Of a stretch of DNA of 64,000 nt, positions 44,053 through 52,310 are shown in pieces. Position 1 is the stretch's first letter; each line of letters begins with the position of its first letter. The DNA is from Chloroflexota bacterium (GTDB lineage Bacteria; Chloroflexota; Anaerolineae; Aggregatilineales; Phototrophicaceae), in NCBI GenBank assembly GCA_016223085.1, contig JACRPS010000003.1:1360274-1424273 (forward strand). Direction: 5' to 3'. The translations under genes were made by a program, and so were the position numbers. The notes beneath the pieces were generated by a model that was not told the DNA's origin, did no database searches, and saw nothing but the letters and a program-made list of their open reading frames with translations.

Positions 44053-45216
44053 TCAGTCACCGACCGCCGGTTCGCGGTCGGCTTCGCCTACGTTCAGCGC
44101 CACCCAGCGCGGGATGGGGAAGCCGTTGAAGGCCGCTGCGTATTCGTTGGTATACGCGCCGGCATCCAGGAACACCAGCCGGTCGCCGATGTGGACTTCC
44201 GGCAGTTCCACACCGCGCGCGATCACGTCGCAGCTATCGCAGCTTGGCCCGGCCAGCGTGTAACGCATCGTCGGGCGTTCGGCGGCATCGTCACTCAGCA
44301 GATGCACCACCGGCGGGAAGCCTTCGTAGGTTTCCATCAGCCCGTTAAACACCCCCGCGTCCAGGTACAGCCATTCGTCGCTGCCGCGTTTGGCCTTGCC
44401 AACCACCGACACCACCAGCCGACCCGATTCGCCAACCAGACCGCGGCCCGGCTCCAACGCCAGGATTTGCAGGTCGTCACGCGGGATGTAGTGGGCAACC
44501 GCGTCCATCACTGCCGCGCCAATTCCCTCAATCGTCGGGATGCTCGGCGTGTGATAGTGCCCCGCCGGGAAACCGCCGCCGATATCCAGGAAGTGCAGCC
44601 GGTGGCCGCGCGCTGCCGCTACCTGCCACACCTCGCCACAGGCGCGGATGGCATTGACCCAGTTGTTCACCGACAGACACTGCGAGCCGACATGGAACGA
44701 CAGACCAATCGGCTGCAACCCCAGATCACGCGCCAGATCAAACAGCTTCAGGGCTTCGTCGCCGTCCACGCCGAACTTGCCCGCCAGTGGCAGAACGCTG
44801 CCGGTGTTGTCCACCGCCAGCCGCACGTACACCCGGCTGCCCGGCGCATACCGCGCCACCTTCTCCACCTCGAACGTCGAGTCCACCGTCATGGCATACA
44901 CGCCTTCGCGGTGCATCCGTTCCAGGAAGATCGGGTTCTTGATCGGGTTGCTGCAAATGATGCGCTCGCCGGTTGCGCCAGCATCCAGCGACCGTTCCAG
45001 TTCGGCCAGCGACGCGATTTCCAGCCCCGCGCCCTTGTCCACCACCAACTGCAACACCTGCGGGTTAGCGTTGGCTTTCACGGCGTAATACACCGTCGAA
45101 CCGGGCATGGCGGCCAGGAAGCGATCATAGGTCTGTTTAATGACGTTGAAGTCCAGGATCAGGCTGGGTGTCACAGTGCGAGTGTCGCGCAGAACCGAGT
45201 CCATGAGGACGTTCAT
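44053..45216 (-). CDS. Group III PLP decarboxylase (ornithine/diaminopimelate type)
   Basis: 387 residues from the ATG at 45216 with AGGAG upstream. Alanine-racemase-like barrel with the PLP lysine in TVYYAVKANANPQVLQLV; GLEIASLAELERSLDAGATG, ICSNPIKNP, GLSFHVGSQC, LDIGGGFPAGH and EPGRGLVGESG (PLP phosphate) follow, and the dimer-interface motif GPSCDSCDVIARG with the catalytic cysteine. The motifs fit the eukaryotic-like ornithine/lysine decarboxylase branch, so a polyamine role (ornithine to putrescine) is likely. No other polyamine gene is adjacent. Confidence 0.9.
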   Translation of the reverse strand: MNVLMDSVLRDTRTVTPSLILDFNVIKQTYDRFLAAMPGSTVYYAVKANANPQVLQLVVDKGAGLEIASLAELERSLDAGATGERIICSNPIKNPIFLERMHREGVYAMTVDSTFEVEKVARYAPGSRVYVRLAVDNTGSVLPLAGKFGVDGDEALKLFDLARDLGLQPIGLSFHVGSQCLSVNNWVNAIRACGEVWQVAAARGHRLHFLDIGGGFPAGHYHTPSIPTIEGIGAAVMDAVAHYIPRDDLQILALEPGRGLVGESGRLVVSVVGKAKRGSDEWLYLDAGVFNGLMETYEGFPPVVHLLSDDAAERPTMRYTLAGPSCDSCDVIARGVELPEVHIGDRLVFLDAGAYTNEYAAAFNGFPIPRWVALNVGEADREPAVGD

Positions 45217-45368
45217 CGGCGTTTGGTGTCTCCTATTCATTTGACTAAACACGACGGGATTGTGCTTGCAGGCAAGGATTATTCTAGTACAAAACACCTC
45301 AAAATAACATAGGAAATCTTTAAATTTTTGTGAAGAAGCGGGCCATTAGAATGCCATCGTTTCACGAT

Positions 45369-45451
45369 CTAACGGATGACGGAAAACAGTAGGGGGAACC
45401 GGCGGTTCGCCCTACGAATAAACACACGTATCGGTCGGTTTTCATTTAACC
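45369..45451. repeat. Composite MITE-like element A, copy 2 (inverted)
   Basis: Starts CTAACGGATGACGGAAAACA, holds a CGAACC palindrome (45389-45415), ends TCGGTTTTCATTTAACC. The ends match those of 29256-29348 read in the other direction. Confidence 0.65.
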
Positions 45452-45477
45452 GTGAGACAGGTCTAAATGATATCCAT

Positions 45478-45746
45478 TTTGATCTGTTTTTTTACGGCAC
45501 GCAGGTGGTGTTTCGCATCTGCGACCAGGGGATTGGCATCCCGCTCCGCGACCAGCCCCTGCTGTTTGACGCGTTTTTCCGCGCCAGTAATGTCGGTGCG
45601 ATTCGTGGCACCGGGCTGGGCCTGAAGGTGGTGACCGACTGTGTGGCGGTACTGGCAGCACGATTCACGTGGACAGTGAGGAGGGGCGCGGCACAACCAT
45701 CGCCGTACACCTGCCGCGCATCACCAGCGAAGCAGTGCGCGGATAA
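45478..45746 (+). pseudogene. Histidine kinase ATPase-domain remnant
   Basis: The frame reads YGTQVVFRICDQGIGIPLRD, then QPLLFDAFFRASNVGAIRGT and GLGLKVVTDCVAV, the G1-F-G2 boxes of a kinase ATPase domain. The remainder, GSTIHVDSEEGRGTTIAVHL followed by PRITSEAVRG and a stop at 45744-45746, lies in another frame; one base added between 45652 and 45653 (GTACTGG to GTACATGG) would give VHG and join them. Everything before the N-terminal part of the ATPase domain is missing. Its terminator survives at 45841-45875. Element A copy 2 sits just upstream. Confidence 0.8.
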
Positions 45747-45840
45747 GGTTGGTTGTCTGGTGCTGCCGGTGCATACCCGTACCAATTAAAACGGTGGGCG
45801 ACCGGTCAGGTGGTCCACCATTTACAAATGCCACCACAGC

Positions 45841-45875
45841 AACACCAGCCCAACCGGTCGGGCTGGTGTTTTTTT
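45841..45875 (+). terminator. Rho-independent terminator of the kinase remnant
   Basis: AACACCAGCCC, AACCGGTC, GGGCTGGTGTT: 11-base perfect arms followed by T5. The only plus-strand gene it can serve is the broken kinase. Confidence 0.88.
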
Positions 45876-45893
45876 ATGCGCTTCGGCACGGTT

Positions 45894-48134
45894 TTACGGC
45901 AGGGCCAGGCGCAGGTTAAAGCGCAGCGTGCTGGCAGCGGAAACCGGCGTTGTGCCATAACGGGCGATCATGATGTAGTATTTGACGCCCAGCCTGGGCA
46001 CAAAGCTGATTTCGGAATACGTTTTACCGGCGGCATCGTGGCTGCAAAACACCGGCGTCAGGTTGTCAGGGTCGCCGGTGTAAATGCCCATCACCGTGTC
46101 ATAGCTGCTGCCGCTGGTGCTGGCGACCACCCGGCTGCCAAGTGGCAGGAAACCGCCCGTGTGCTGATACCAGACCGTGTTGGCATAGTCCCTGCCGCCG
46201 CCCCCCAGGCAGGTCATCGCCGGGTCGGCAGTAGTGATGGTCGTGCCATAAACATCCTGCGTCCGGGTGTACGAGGGGGACAGGTTGCCAAAATAGGCCG
46301 ATATCGCGCCGTAGATCGAATCATTGGGGACATCCACGCGGATATTAAGCAGCATCGTGACCGGCGCGGCCACCCGTTGTCCGACTTTGGCAACCCGGAT
46401 GTAGTAAGTCGTGTCCTTTAACCCATCAAACCGAACGCTGGAGCGTGCATCTGTTGGGATGATATTGTCGTTGCAGCCGATAGCATTGAGATTACCCGGT
46501 GAGCCGCTGAACACATCCAGCACCGTGTCGTAATTGCTGCCCAGCGTATCTACCACATACGACCGGCTTTCGGTCGGGACGAACCGGTACCAGACCGTGT
46601 TCGCTAAACCCGCGCTTTCAGGAATCAGATTCGGGGAGGGGTCATGAACACACGCCGAACCTTCGCCCTCGCTGACCGTTGACCCGTACACGTCCTGGCT
46701 GCGGCTGTCGGGCATGGCGCTGATGACTGCCGCCTGACCGACCAGATCGTTTGGCACAGCCACGTGCATCAGAATTTTCAGATTGGTGCTGTCGGTGACC
46801 GGTATGCTTCCATATTTGGCAAATACCAGATAATACGCAGTTCCAACCGAGGCCGGGAAGCTCACCTGGGACTGCGTGCCGGCGGTATCATCGTTACACG
46901 CCACCTCGGTCCAGCCGCTGCCCGCACTGGTATACACCCCCAGCACCGTATCGTAGCCGGTGCCAAACGTGTCAACCACCATCGGGCGGCTGGCAACTGG
47001 CACAAAGCGGTACCAGACCGTATTGGCGAAATTCCTGGGGCCGCCGGTCGCGCAGGACATGGAAGGATCGGACGCGCTGACGGTCGAGCCGAAGATTTCC
47101 TGGGTGATGGCTTCGGGCATCCGCATGATGTCCGGGATGATTCGCTCGTCATAGTCCGCCAGATCGTTTGGTACATCCATCCGCAGCGTAAATTTGAGCT
47201 GCTTTGGCACGGAAACCGGCGTGCTACCGTATTTTGCCACCATGAAGTAATAATCGGTATCCGGTTCAGTGGTAAACGCGATATGCGATTGCAGGCCAGC
47301 CGTATCGTCATTGCAGCTCACCAGTTGTAAAGCACCGGCTGCATCAGGGGCATAAATCGCCAGCACCGTGTCGTAGCCGCTGCCAAACGTTTCCGCCGCT
47401 ACTTCATAGATCGTGCCGAACGTCCGGTACTTGTACCAGACCGTATTGGCATAGTTTTTTGACCCTGATTGGATACATGGCATGGGCGGGTCGGTGGTTT
47501 CAACCCGAGCGCCAGAGATATCCTGCAATTTGATGGCTGGGACATCAGGGCCGAAAATTACGGGAGGCGCATAACTGGCGGACGCCACTTCAGCAAACCG
47601 ATCATTGTCCAGCCGCAGGTTCAACAGCAGGAAGGTCGGGCTTCCGGCAGGCTGCTCCGAGTTGTGGACGACCATAATCGAGTACGTGGTGCCCGCCACA
47701 ACCGGGAACTGCGCGATGGCCGGAGTCTGCGGCCAGCCTCTTGCCCAGGCCACCTGATGCAGATTACCCGGGCTGCCGGTATAAACCGCCAGCAGGATGC
47801 CCCGGGTCGTGCCGGTTGTATCAAGGGTGAGGGAGGCATTCACCGGAGCGGTATAGCGGAACCAGACGGAGTTGGTATAGGACTGATATGTCCTGATGGT
47901 ACCATCCGCATTGATCGCCGGATCGCTGACCGAAACCGACGCATAAGCCATGTCCACAACGCTGACATGAGGCAGGTAGCCAACCACACCTGCCGTTGTA
48001 AACGTGTCATAAACGGGGAGCGCACGGGCTATGCTGCTGCCGGGTACTGCCTGCGCCGGTGAAACGAGGCAGACCGTTACCAGCAGCCCAACAATCAACC
48101 AACGAATGGCTTTCGGACCCTGAAGCCGTTGCAT
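45894..48134 (-). CDS. Secreted protein of five tandem beta domains
   Basis: 746 residues from the ATG at 48134 with AAAGGAG nine bases upstream. Signal peptide residues 1-28 (IRWLIVGLLVTVCLVSPAQA). About five repeats of some 130 residues follow, each with a block like ANTVWYRFVP, then VVDTFGTGYDTVLGVYT, VACNDDTAGTQSQVSF and a GT-YYI-VAKYG strand (for example TAYYLVFAKYGSIPV, TTYYIRVAKVGQ, VKYYIMIARYGTTPV). Each repeat has paired cysteines, one before ANTVW and one in C-N-D-D. The domain resembles PPC-type beta sandwiches. No anchor or sorting signal at the end; probably secreted. Function unknown. Confidence 0.8.
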   Translation of the reverse strand: MQRLQGPKAIRWLIVGLLVTVCLVSPAQAVPGSSIARALPVYDTFTTAGVVGYLPHVSVVDMAYASVSVSDPAINADGTIRTYQSYTNSVWFRYTAPVNASLTLDTTGTTRGILLAVYTGSPGNLHQVAWARGWPQTPAIAQFPVVAGTTYSIMVVHNSEQPAGSPTFLLLNLRLDNDRFAEVASASYAPPVIFGPDVPAIKLQDISGARVETTDPPMPCIQSGSKNYANTVWYKYRTFGTIYEVAAETFGSGYDTVLAIYAPDAAGALQLVSCNDDTAGLQSHIAFTTEPDTDYYFMVAKYGSTPVSVPKQLKFTLRMDVPNDLADYDERIIPDIMRMPEAITQEIFGSTVSASDPSMSCATGGPRNFANTVWYRFVPVASRPMVVDTFGTGYDTVLGVYTSAGSGWTEVACNDDTAGTQSQVSFPASVGTAYYLVFAKYGSIPVTDSTNLKILMHVAVPNDLVGQAAVISAMPDSRSQDVYGSTVSEGEGSACVHDPSPNLIPESAGLANTVWYRFVPTESRSYVVDTLGSNYDTVLDVFSGSPGNLNAIGCNDNIIPTDARSSVRFDGLKDTTYYIRVAKVGQRVAAPVTMLLNIRVDVPNDSIYGAISAYFGNLSPSYTRTQDVYGTTITTADPAMTCLGGGGRDYANTVWYQHTGGFLPLGSRVVASTSGSSYDTVMGIYTGDPDNLTPVFCSHDAAGKTYSEISFVPRLGVKYYIMIARYGTTPVSAASTLRFNLRLALP

Positions 48135-48346
48135 GGTCAATGCTCCTTTGTAACGCCTGGGTTGAAACGAATCGCTCAACCACAGACCCTTACCGGAGGC
48201 GATCAATTGGCGCGATGTGGTTTGTTAAAAACAGTCTACCATAGTTTGTGAAAAATGGCTCAAAGTGATTTGTCATGAGTTTGGAGGACAGACTGTGCCT
48301 ATAAACCATGCCCGGACTGTTGCTGCAACGCGGTTTTTGGTCTACC

Positions 48347-48372
48347 GTAGGAGCACGATTCATCGTGTCCCG
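48347..48372. repeat. Palindrome, decayed
   Basis: GTAGGAGCACGATTC, AT, CGTGTCCCG: same plan as the copy at 58807 but several mismatches. Upstream of the glycosidase. Confidence 0.5.
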
Positions 48373-48407
48373 ATCATGATCGCTGAACAACAGCGAAGGA
48401 CTACAGC

Positions 48408-49805
48408 ATGAGCCTACGCAAAATGATACTGGCGCTGGTATGCGCGGCGGCGCTCTCGGTAGCGCGAGCCAGCGCGCTCCATACCCCAATGCCAACCGAT
48501 CACGTGTTTGGTGTGGTCGAGGCGCATTACCGCCCGGAAATGGCGGCGGAACTGGGCGTCAGTTGGGAACGGATTCTGTTCCCCTGGGAGGTGTTTCAGC
48601 CCAACGGCCCAGAGGACTTTAACGCCGGTTTCATCGGCGGAGATTACCTGGCCAATGGCCGCCAGATTGTCGGCCTGGTGAAAGGCGTGCCCGGCTGGGC
48701 GACCGAGTCGGGGCAGTTCAACGACGTGCCGCGAGGCATTACCCTGCCCCACAACGACCCCAACAACGTCTTTGGCGCGTTTATGACCCGTCTGGTCAGC
48801 CACTTTGCCCCGCTGGGTGTACACCACTGGATTATCCTGAACGAGCCGGACATCCGCCCCGGTGAGGGCACGGTGGAATTTCTGGGTGATGTTGACGATT
48901 ATTACCACGTCCTCAAAACGGCATATCTGGCCGCCAAAGCCGTTGACCCCACCGCGCACATTCAGATCGCCGGCATGACCTGGTGGTATGATGTCAATAG
49001 CGGACGCGCGCCCTATCTCCGCCGCCTGCTGCACGTCATTAACAGCGACCCGGACGCCGCCGCGAACAACTACTATTTCGACGGCGTTTCGCTGCACATT
49101 TATTTCACTACGTCCAGCGTGTATAACATCATCAGCGCCAACCGTGACATTCTCAACCGCTTCGGCCTCGGTCATAAACAGGTCTGGCTGGTGGAATTTA
49201 ACGCCAGCCCACGCCGCGACCCGGCAACGCCGGTCAACGCGCCGTTTATGGTCTCGCTGGAGCAGCAGGCGGACTTCATCGTGCAGGCCAGCGCGTCGGC
49301 GCTGGCCGCCGGGGCGAACCGCCTCGCGGTGTACCGCCTGTACGATAACGAATTCGTGCCGGGCGTGACCGAACCCTGGGGACTGGTCCGGCAGGATGGC
49401 TCCACGCGCCCGGCGTTCCAGGCGTACCAGCAGATCATCCATCGGCTGAACGGCGCGACCGATATTCAACGGTTTTCCAGCCGCGCCGCAACACTCATCA
49501 CGGCGGCGTACCCGGATTCCACGCTCTACCTCCTGTGGAACGATACATTCAACGGCGGGCAGTTCCTCATCAGCGCGGCGGACATCAGCGAGGCGCAGGT
49601 GGCTGACGCGGTCGGCAGCGCACAATCCGTGCCGGTAACAGCCGACAGCGGCGAACCGCTGCTGGTGATTGACGCGCCGCCTGCCGAGAAGATTGACAGG
49701 CCGGAGGTGGTGGTGGCCGGGGCGGTGCGCCTGCTGGTACTGCCGGGCGGGATGCGTCCGGTGCAGTTCCGCGCCGCCAACGGGCGAGTGCGGGGGATGA
49801 ACTGA
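48408..49805 (+). CDS. Secreted (beta/alpha)8 glycoside hydrolase
   Basis: 465 residues, AAGGA upstream. Signal peptide residues 1-22 (MILALVCAAALSVARASAL). The barrel pattern has VHHWIILNEPDIRPG (asparagine-glutamate of the acid/base strand, clan A) and, later, KQVWLVEFNASPRRD with a glutamate where the nucleophile sits; HIQIAGMTWWYD and FDGVSLHIYFTTSS lie between. It looks like the GH39/GH5-type fold but I cannot name the family or substrate. A C-terminal domain of about 100 residues (LYLLWNDTFNGGQFLIS) is beta-rich. Alone on its strand. Confidence 0.72.
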   Translation: MSLRKMILALVCAAALSVARASALHTPMPTDHVFGVVEAHYRPEMAAELGVSWERILFPWEVFQPNGPEDFNAGFIGGDYLANGRQIVGLVKGVPGWATESGQFNDVPRGITLPHNDPNNVFGAFMTRLVSHFAPLGVHHWIILNEPDIRPGEGTVEFLGDVDDYYHVLKTAYLAAKAVDPTAHIQIAGMTWWYDVNSGRAPYLRRLLHVINSDPDAAANNYYFDGVSLHIYFTTSSVYNIISANRDILNRFGLGHKQVWLVEFNASPRRDPATPVNAPFMVSLEQQADFIVQASASALAAGANRLAVYRLYDNEFVPGVTEPWGLVRQDGSTRPAFQAYQQIIHRLNGATDIQRFSSRAATLITAAYPDSTLYLLWNDTFNGGQFLISAADISEAQVADAVGSAQSVPVTADSGEPLLVIDAPPAEKIDRPEVVVAGAVRLLVLPGGMRPVQFRAANGRVRGMN

Positions 49806-49809
49806 GGAA

Positions 49810-49840
49810 GTTGCCGGTTGCCCGGTTGCCGTTCAGCAAT
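49810..49840 (+). repeat. Heptamer-like repeat (GTTGCCG)
   Basis: GTTGCCG, GTTGCCC, then GGTTGCCG with one extra base, directly after the glycosidase stop. Shorter and less regular than the other heptamer arrays. Confidence 0.45.
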
Positions 49841-49918
49841 CGGCAGTCAGCTTTTTCCCTGCATTTTTGCTGAAAACTATAGGCTACCAGCCTTTTCCCT
49901 GACGACCCAATAAACAAA

Positions 49919-49947
49919 CAGGGACAGGGTTTTATCCCTGTCCCTAC
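49919..49947. repeat. Palindrome, CAGGG type
   Basis: CAGGGACAGGG, TTTTAT, CCCTGTCCCTAC. Between the convergent glycosidase and yceI genes. Confidence 0.75.
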
Positions 49948-49975
49948 TTATCTCTTATCACTTATCCCTGAGAGG

Positions 49976-50524
49976 TTACACCGCCGCCGCTTCCGGCACG
50001 AGGATCGCTTCCACATCCAGATTAATCGTGATGTCCTTGCCGACCAGCCAGCCGCCGGTTTCCAGCGCCATATTCCAGGTCAGGCCAAAATCCTCCCGGT
50101 TAATTTTGGTAGTGGCATGGAAGCCAATGCGCTCATCACCAAACGGGCTTTTGGCGCGGCCCAGCAGTTCCACATCCAGCGTCACCGGGCGGGTCACGCC
50201 GCGAATGGTCAGGTCGCCGGTCACTTTGGCGCGGGTGGCGTCGGCGTTTGGCTCAACCTTTGTGCTCTTGAACGTGATCGTGCCGTAGTTTTCCACATCG
50301 AGGAAATCGGCGCTGCGCAGGTGCGTGTCGCGCTGGTCAAGACCGGTGGAGGTCATCTGCGTGGTGTCAATCGTGGCTTCCACCCAGGACGCCGCCGGGT
50401 TTTCCAGGTCATAAAACAGTGTTCCGGTCACGTTCTTAAAACCACCGCGCACGGTCGTAATCATCATGTGGCGCGCCGAAAATTCAGCAGCGGTATGGGC
50501 AGGGTCAAATTTCCAGATGGGCAT
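49976..50524 (-). CDS. YceI-family lipid-binding protein
   Basis: 182 residues with GAGGAG eight bases upstream. The opening WKFDPAHTAAEFSARHMMIT followed by TVRGGFKNVTGTLFYD is the YceI signature; later IDTTQMTSTGLDQRDTHLRS, FLDVENYGTITFKST, KVTGDLTIRGVTRPVTLDVE and TTKINREDFGLTWN complete the lipocalin-like fold, which in relatives binds polyisoprenoids. There is no signal peptide, so this form is cytoplasmic. Two TetR-type operators lie upstream, and the TetR gene is next on the same strand. Confidence 0.92.
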   Translation of the reverse strand: MPIWKFDPAHTAAEFSARHMMITTVRGGFKNVTGTLFYDLENPAASWVEATIDTTQMTSTGLDQRDTHLRSADFLDVENYGTITFKSTKVEPNADATRAKVTGDLTIRGVTRPVTLDVELLGRAKSPFGDERIGFHATTKINREDFGLTWNMALETGGWLVGKDITINLDVEAILVPEAAAV

Positions 50525-50558
50525 CGCTCAAGCTCCTCGGCTATAAGTCTGACTCGAT

Positions 50559-50574
50559 TCGGACTAAAGTCCGA
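50559..50574. promoter_or_regulatory. TetR-type operator 1 upstream of yceI
   Basis: TCGGACT, AA, AGTCCGA: perfect palindrome with core CGGACTAAAGTCCG, 35 bases before the yceI start. It shares the core with operator 2. Confidence 0.7.
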
Positions 50575-50630
50575 TTTACAGGATTATCATACAACCAATT
50601 ATCGCAAAAATGCATGAGTAACCGCTTAGA

Positions 50631-50650
50631 AAACGGACTACCGTCCGTTT
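50631..50650. promoter_or_regulatory. TetR-type operator 2 upstream of yceI
   Basis: AAACGGAC, TACC, GTCCGTTT: perfect 8-base arms, core CGGACTACCGTCCG. Lies 57 bases beyond operator 1 in the same region, which probably also holds the yceI promoter. Confidence 0.7.
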
Positions 50651-50785
50651 GATAACTGTAAAAACTCCGGCGGCGGATTCAGTCATGCGGTTACTTTCAT
50701 GTCAGGTGGAGCAGAACTACGGGGGATGAGCGCAGCAGCGCGATAGCTTGCGACGCCGTGCTTTCATGATGTTGACGCAACGCGG

Positions 50786-51373
50786 TCAGCCAACCAGCCG
50801 GTTCAGCATCGTCTCGATGCCGGCCTGAATCCGGTCCAGCGAATAACCCAGGTTGTGCCGCTGAAAGCTGATGGTACGCGCGTCCAGCATAACATACAGC
50901 ACATCGGTCAGGTAATCGAGATCACCCGGCAGGCGCAGTTGTCCCAGCAGGCCGCGTATGGTCTGCCGCCACCACAGATGCGCCGGATGCGCCAGCGTTG
51001 GCAGTCCCCTGATGGGCATATTCACGTCCAGCAGGGCTTCGTTGAAAATCACAAAGCGCACCACCTCCGCCAGGAACCAGTGCAGGTTTTCCAGCGGGGG
51101 GCCGCCGCTGCTCAGGCGGCGCAGCGTGCGTTCCTGAAGCTGGCGCTGTTCATCGTCCAGCAGCGCGTGACACAGCGCCGTTTTGTTCTCAAAATGGCGG
51201 TACAGCGTCCCCTTGCCCACGCCAGCGGCCTCGGCAACGGCAGACATGGTGATCGCTTCTACACCGTGCTCGGCGAACAGCCGCCGGGCGGTATCGAGCA
51301 GAAGCGCGCGGTTTTTCAGGGCATCGGCGCGGCTCGGCTGCGAGCCGCTGACGATCAACAGGTCATCCGGCAT
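50786..51373 (-). CDS. TetR-family transcriptional regulator
   Basis: 195 residues from the ATG at 51373 (a GTG nine bases earlier is possible). DNA-binding residues 18-65: NRALLLDTARRLFAEHGVEA followed by ITMSAVAEAAGVGKGTLYRH and FENKTALCHALL, a standard TetR helix-turn-helix. The C-terminal ligand domain (LHWFLAEVVRFVIFNEALLD) is unassigned. Downstream on the same strand is yceI with two CGGACTANNGTCCG palindromes, its probable target. Confidence 0.9.
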   Translation of the reverse strand: MPDDLLIVSGSQPSRADALKNRALLLDTARRLFAEHGVEAITMSAVAEAAGVGKGTLYRHFENKTALCHALLDDEQRQLQERTLRRLSSGGPPLENLHWFLAEVVRFVIFNEALLDVNMPIRGLPTLAHPAHLWWRQTIRGLLGQLRLPGDLDYLTDVLYVMLDARTISFQRHNLGYSLDRIQAGIETMLNRLVG

Positions 51374-51500
51374 GATTGTCACTCAGAATTCACGTTTTTC
51401 GTTTTTCCGGGCTAACAGGAAATGTTATAATGATATTACTCAATTTGCCAGATCAGTTTCATGCCTTCCGTTATTATAGTGCAGAAAGGCCAGGTTGGTT

Positions 51501-52187
51501 ATGCGGTTTGAAGACTACAACTGGATGGACATCGAACACTACCTGGAGCATGACGACCGGGTTATCCTCGTCACGGGCGCAACTGAACAGCACGCTTATC
51601 TCAGCCTGCTGACGGACATCCTCATCCCGTCGCGGCTGGCGCTGGCTGCCGCTGAACGGGAACACGTCCTGATCGCCCCACCACTGAACTTCGGCGTCAG
51701 CGAAATGTTTGTGGAATTCCCCGGCACGATCAGCCTCAGCCAGGCCACCTTCGACGCCGTGCTGTCGGAAATCGTGGAAGGGCTGCTGCATCACGGCTTC
51801 CGGCGTTTTTTTATCCTCAACGGTCACGGCGGCAACCGGATGCCACCGCATCTGGACGACCTGCAGCGTGAAGGCGCGGCGCGCGTCGTCTGGTACGACT
51901 GGTGGCGGGAACAGGCTGTGCATCATTTTGAAACACTGTATAACCTTCAGATCAACCATGCCAACTGGGGCGAAAACTTCCCCTTTAACCGTGTGGCCGA
52001 GTCGCCCACGACTGACAAGGCGCCGGTGGATATGAACGCGCTGCAATCCGGCCACTCCGCGCGTGACGTGCTGGGCGATGGCAACTTTGGCGGGCCGTAT
52101 CAGGTCAGCGATACGCTGATGAACGAGCTGTTCATGCGGGTGGTAGACGAAGTTTGCGCGCTGCTGCGGGCGATACCGCCGCTGTAA
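51501..52187 (+). CDS. Creatininase-family amidohydrolase
   Basis: 228 residues from the ATG at 51501. Metal-binding motifs of the creatininase/MftE group are visible: VTGATEQHAYLSLLTDILIP (Glu and His), FVEFPGTISLSQATFDAVLS and RFFILNGHGGNRMPPHLDDL. The later SGHSARDVLGDGNFGGPYQV fits the second metal loop. Members cleave amides such as creatinine or a precursor peptide of mycofactocin; no mycofactocin genes are nearby. TATAAT at 51424-51430 is a possible -10 box. Confidence 0.85.
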   Translation: MRFEDYNWMDIEHYLEHDDRVILVTGATEQHAYLSLLTDILIPSRLALAAAEREHVLIAPPLNFGVSEMFVEFPGTISLSQATFDAVLSEIVEGLLHHGFRRFFILNGHGGNRMPPHLDDLQREGAARVVWYDWWREQAVHHFETLYNLQINHANWGENFPFNRVAESPTTDKAPVDMNALQSGHSARDVLGDGNFGGPYQVSDTLMNELFMRVVDEVCALLRAIPPL

Positions 52188-52310
52188 CTGCGCGATTCCA
52201 GTCATCACCTATTAGATGGCTTAACCGGCAGTCTTTTTACGGAATTGCTGATGCGGACGCTACTGGCAGACAGCCAACCTTGATCGTCAGCAGCTAACCG
52301 CCAGCCGCCC

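Noticed and set aside
43973-45312. Long plus-strand frame across the decarboxylase
   Set aside because: The minus strand has all PLP-decarboxylase motifs; the plus frame is His/Arg/Gln-rich shadow sequence.
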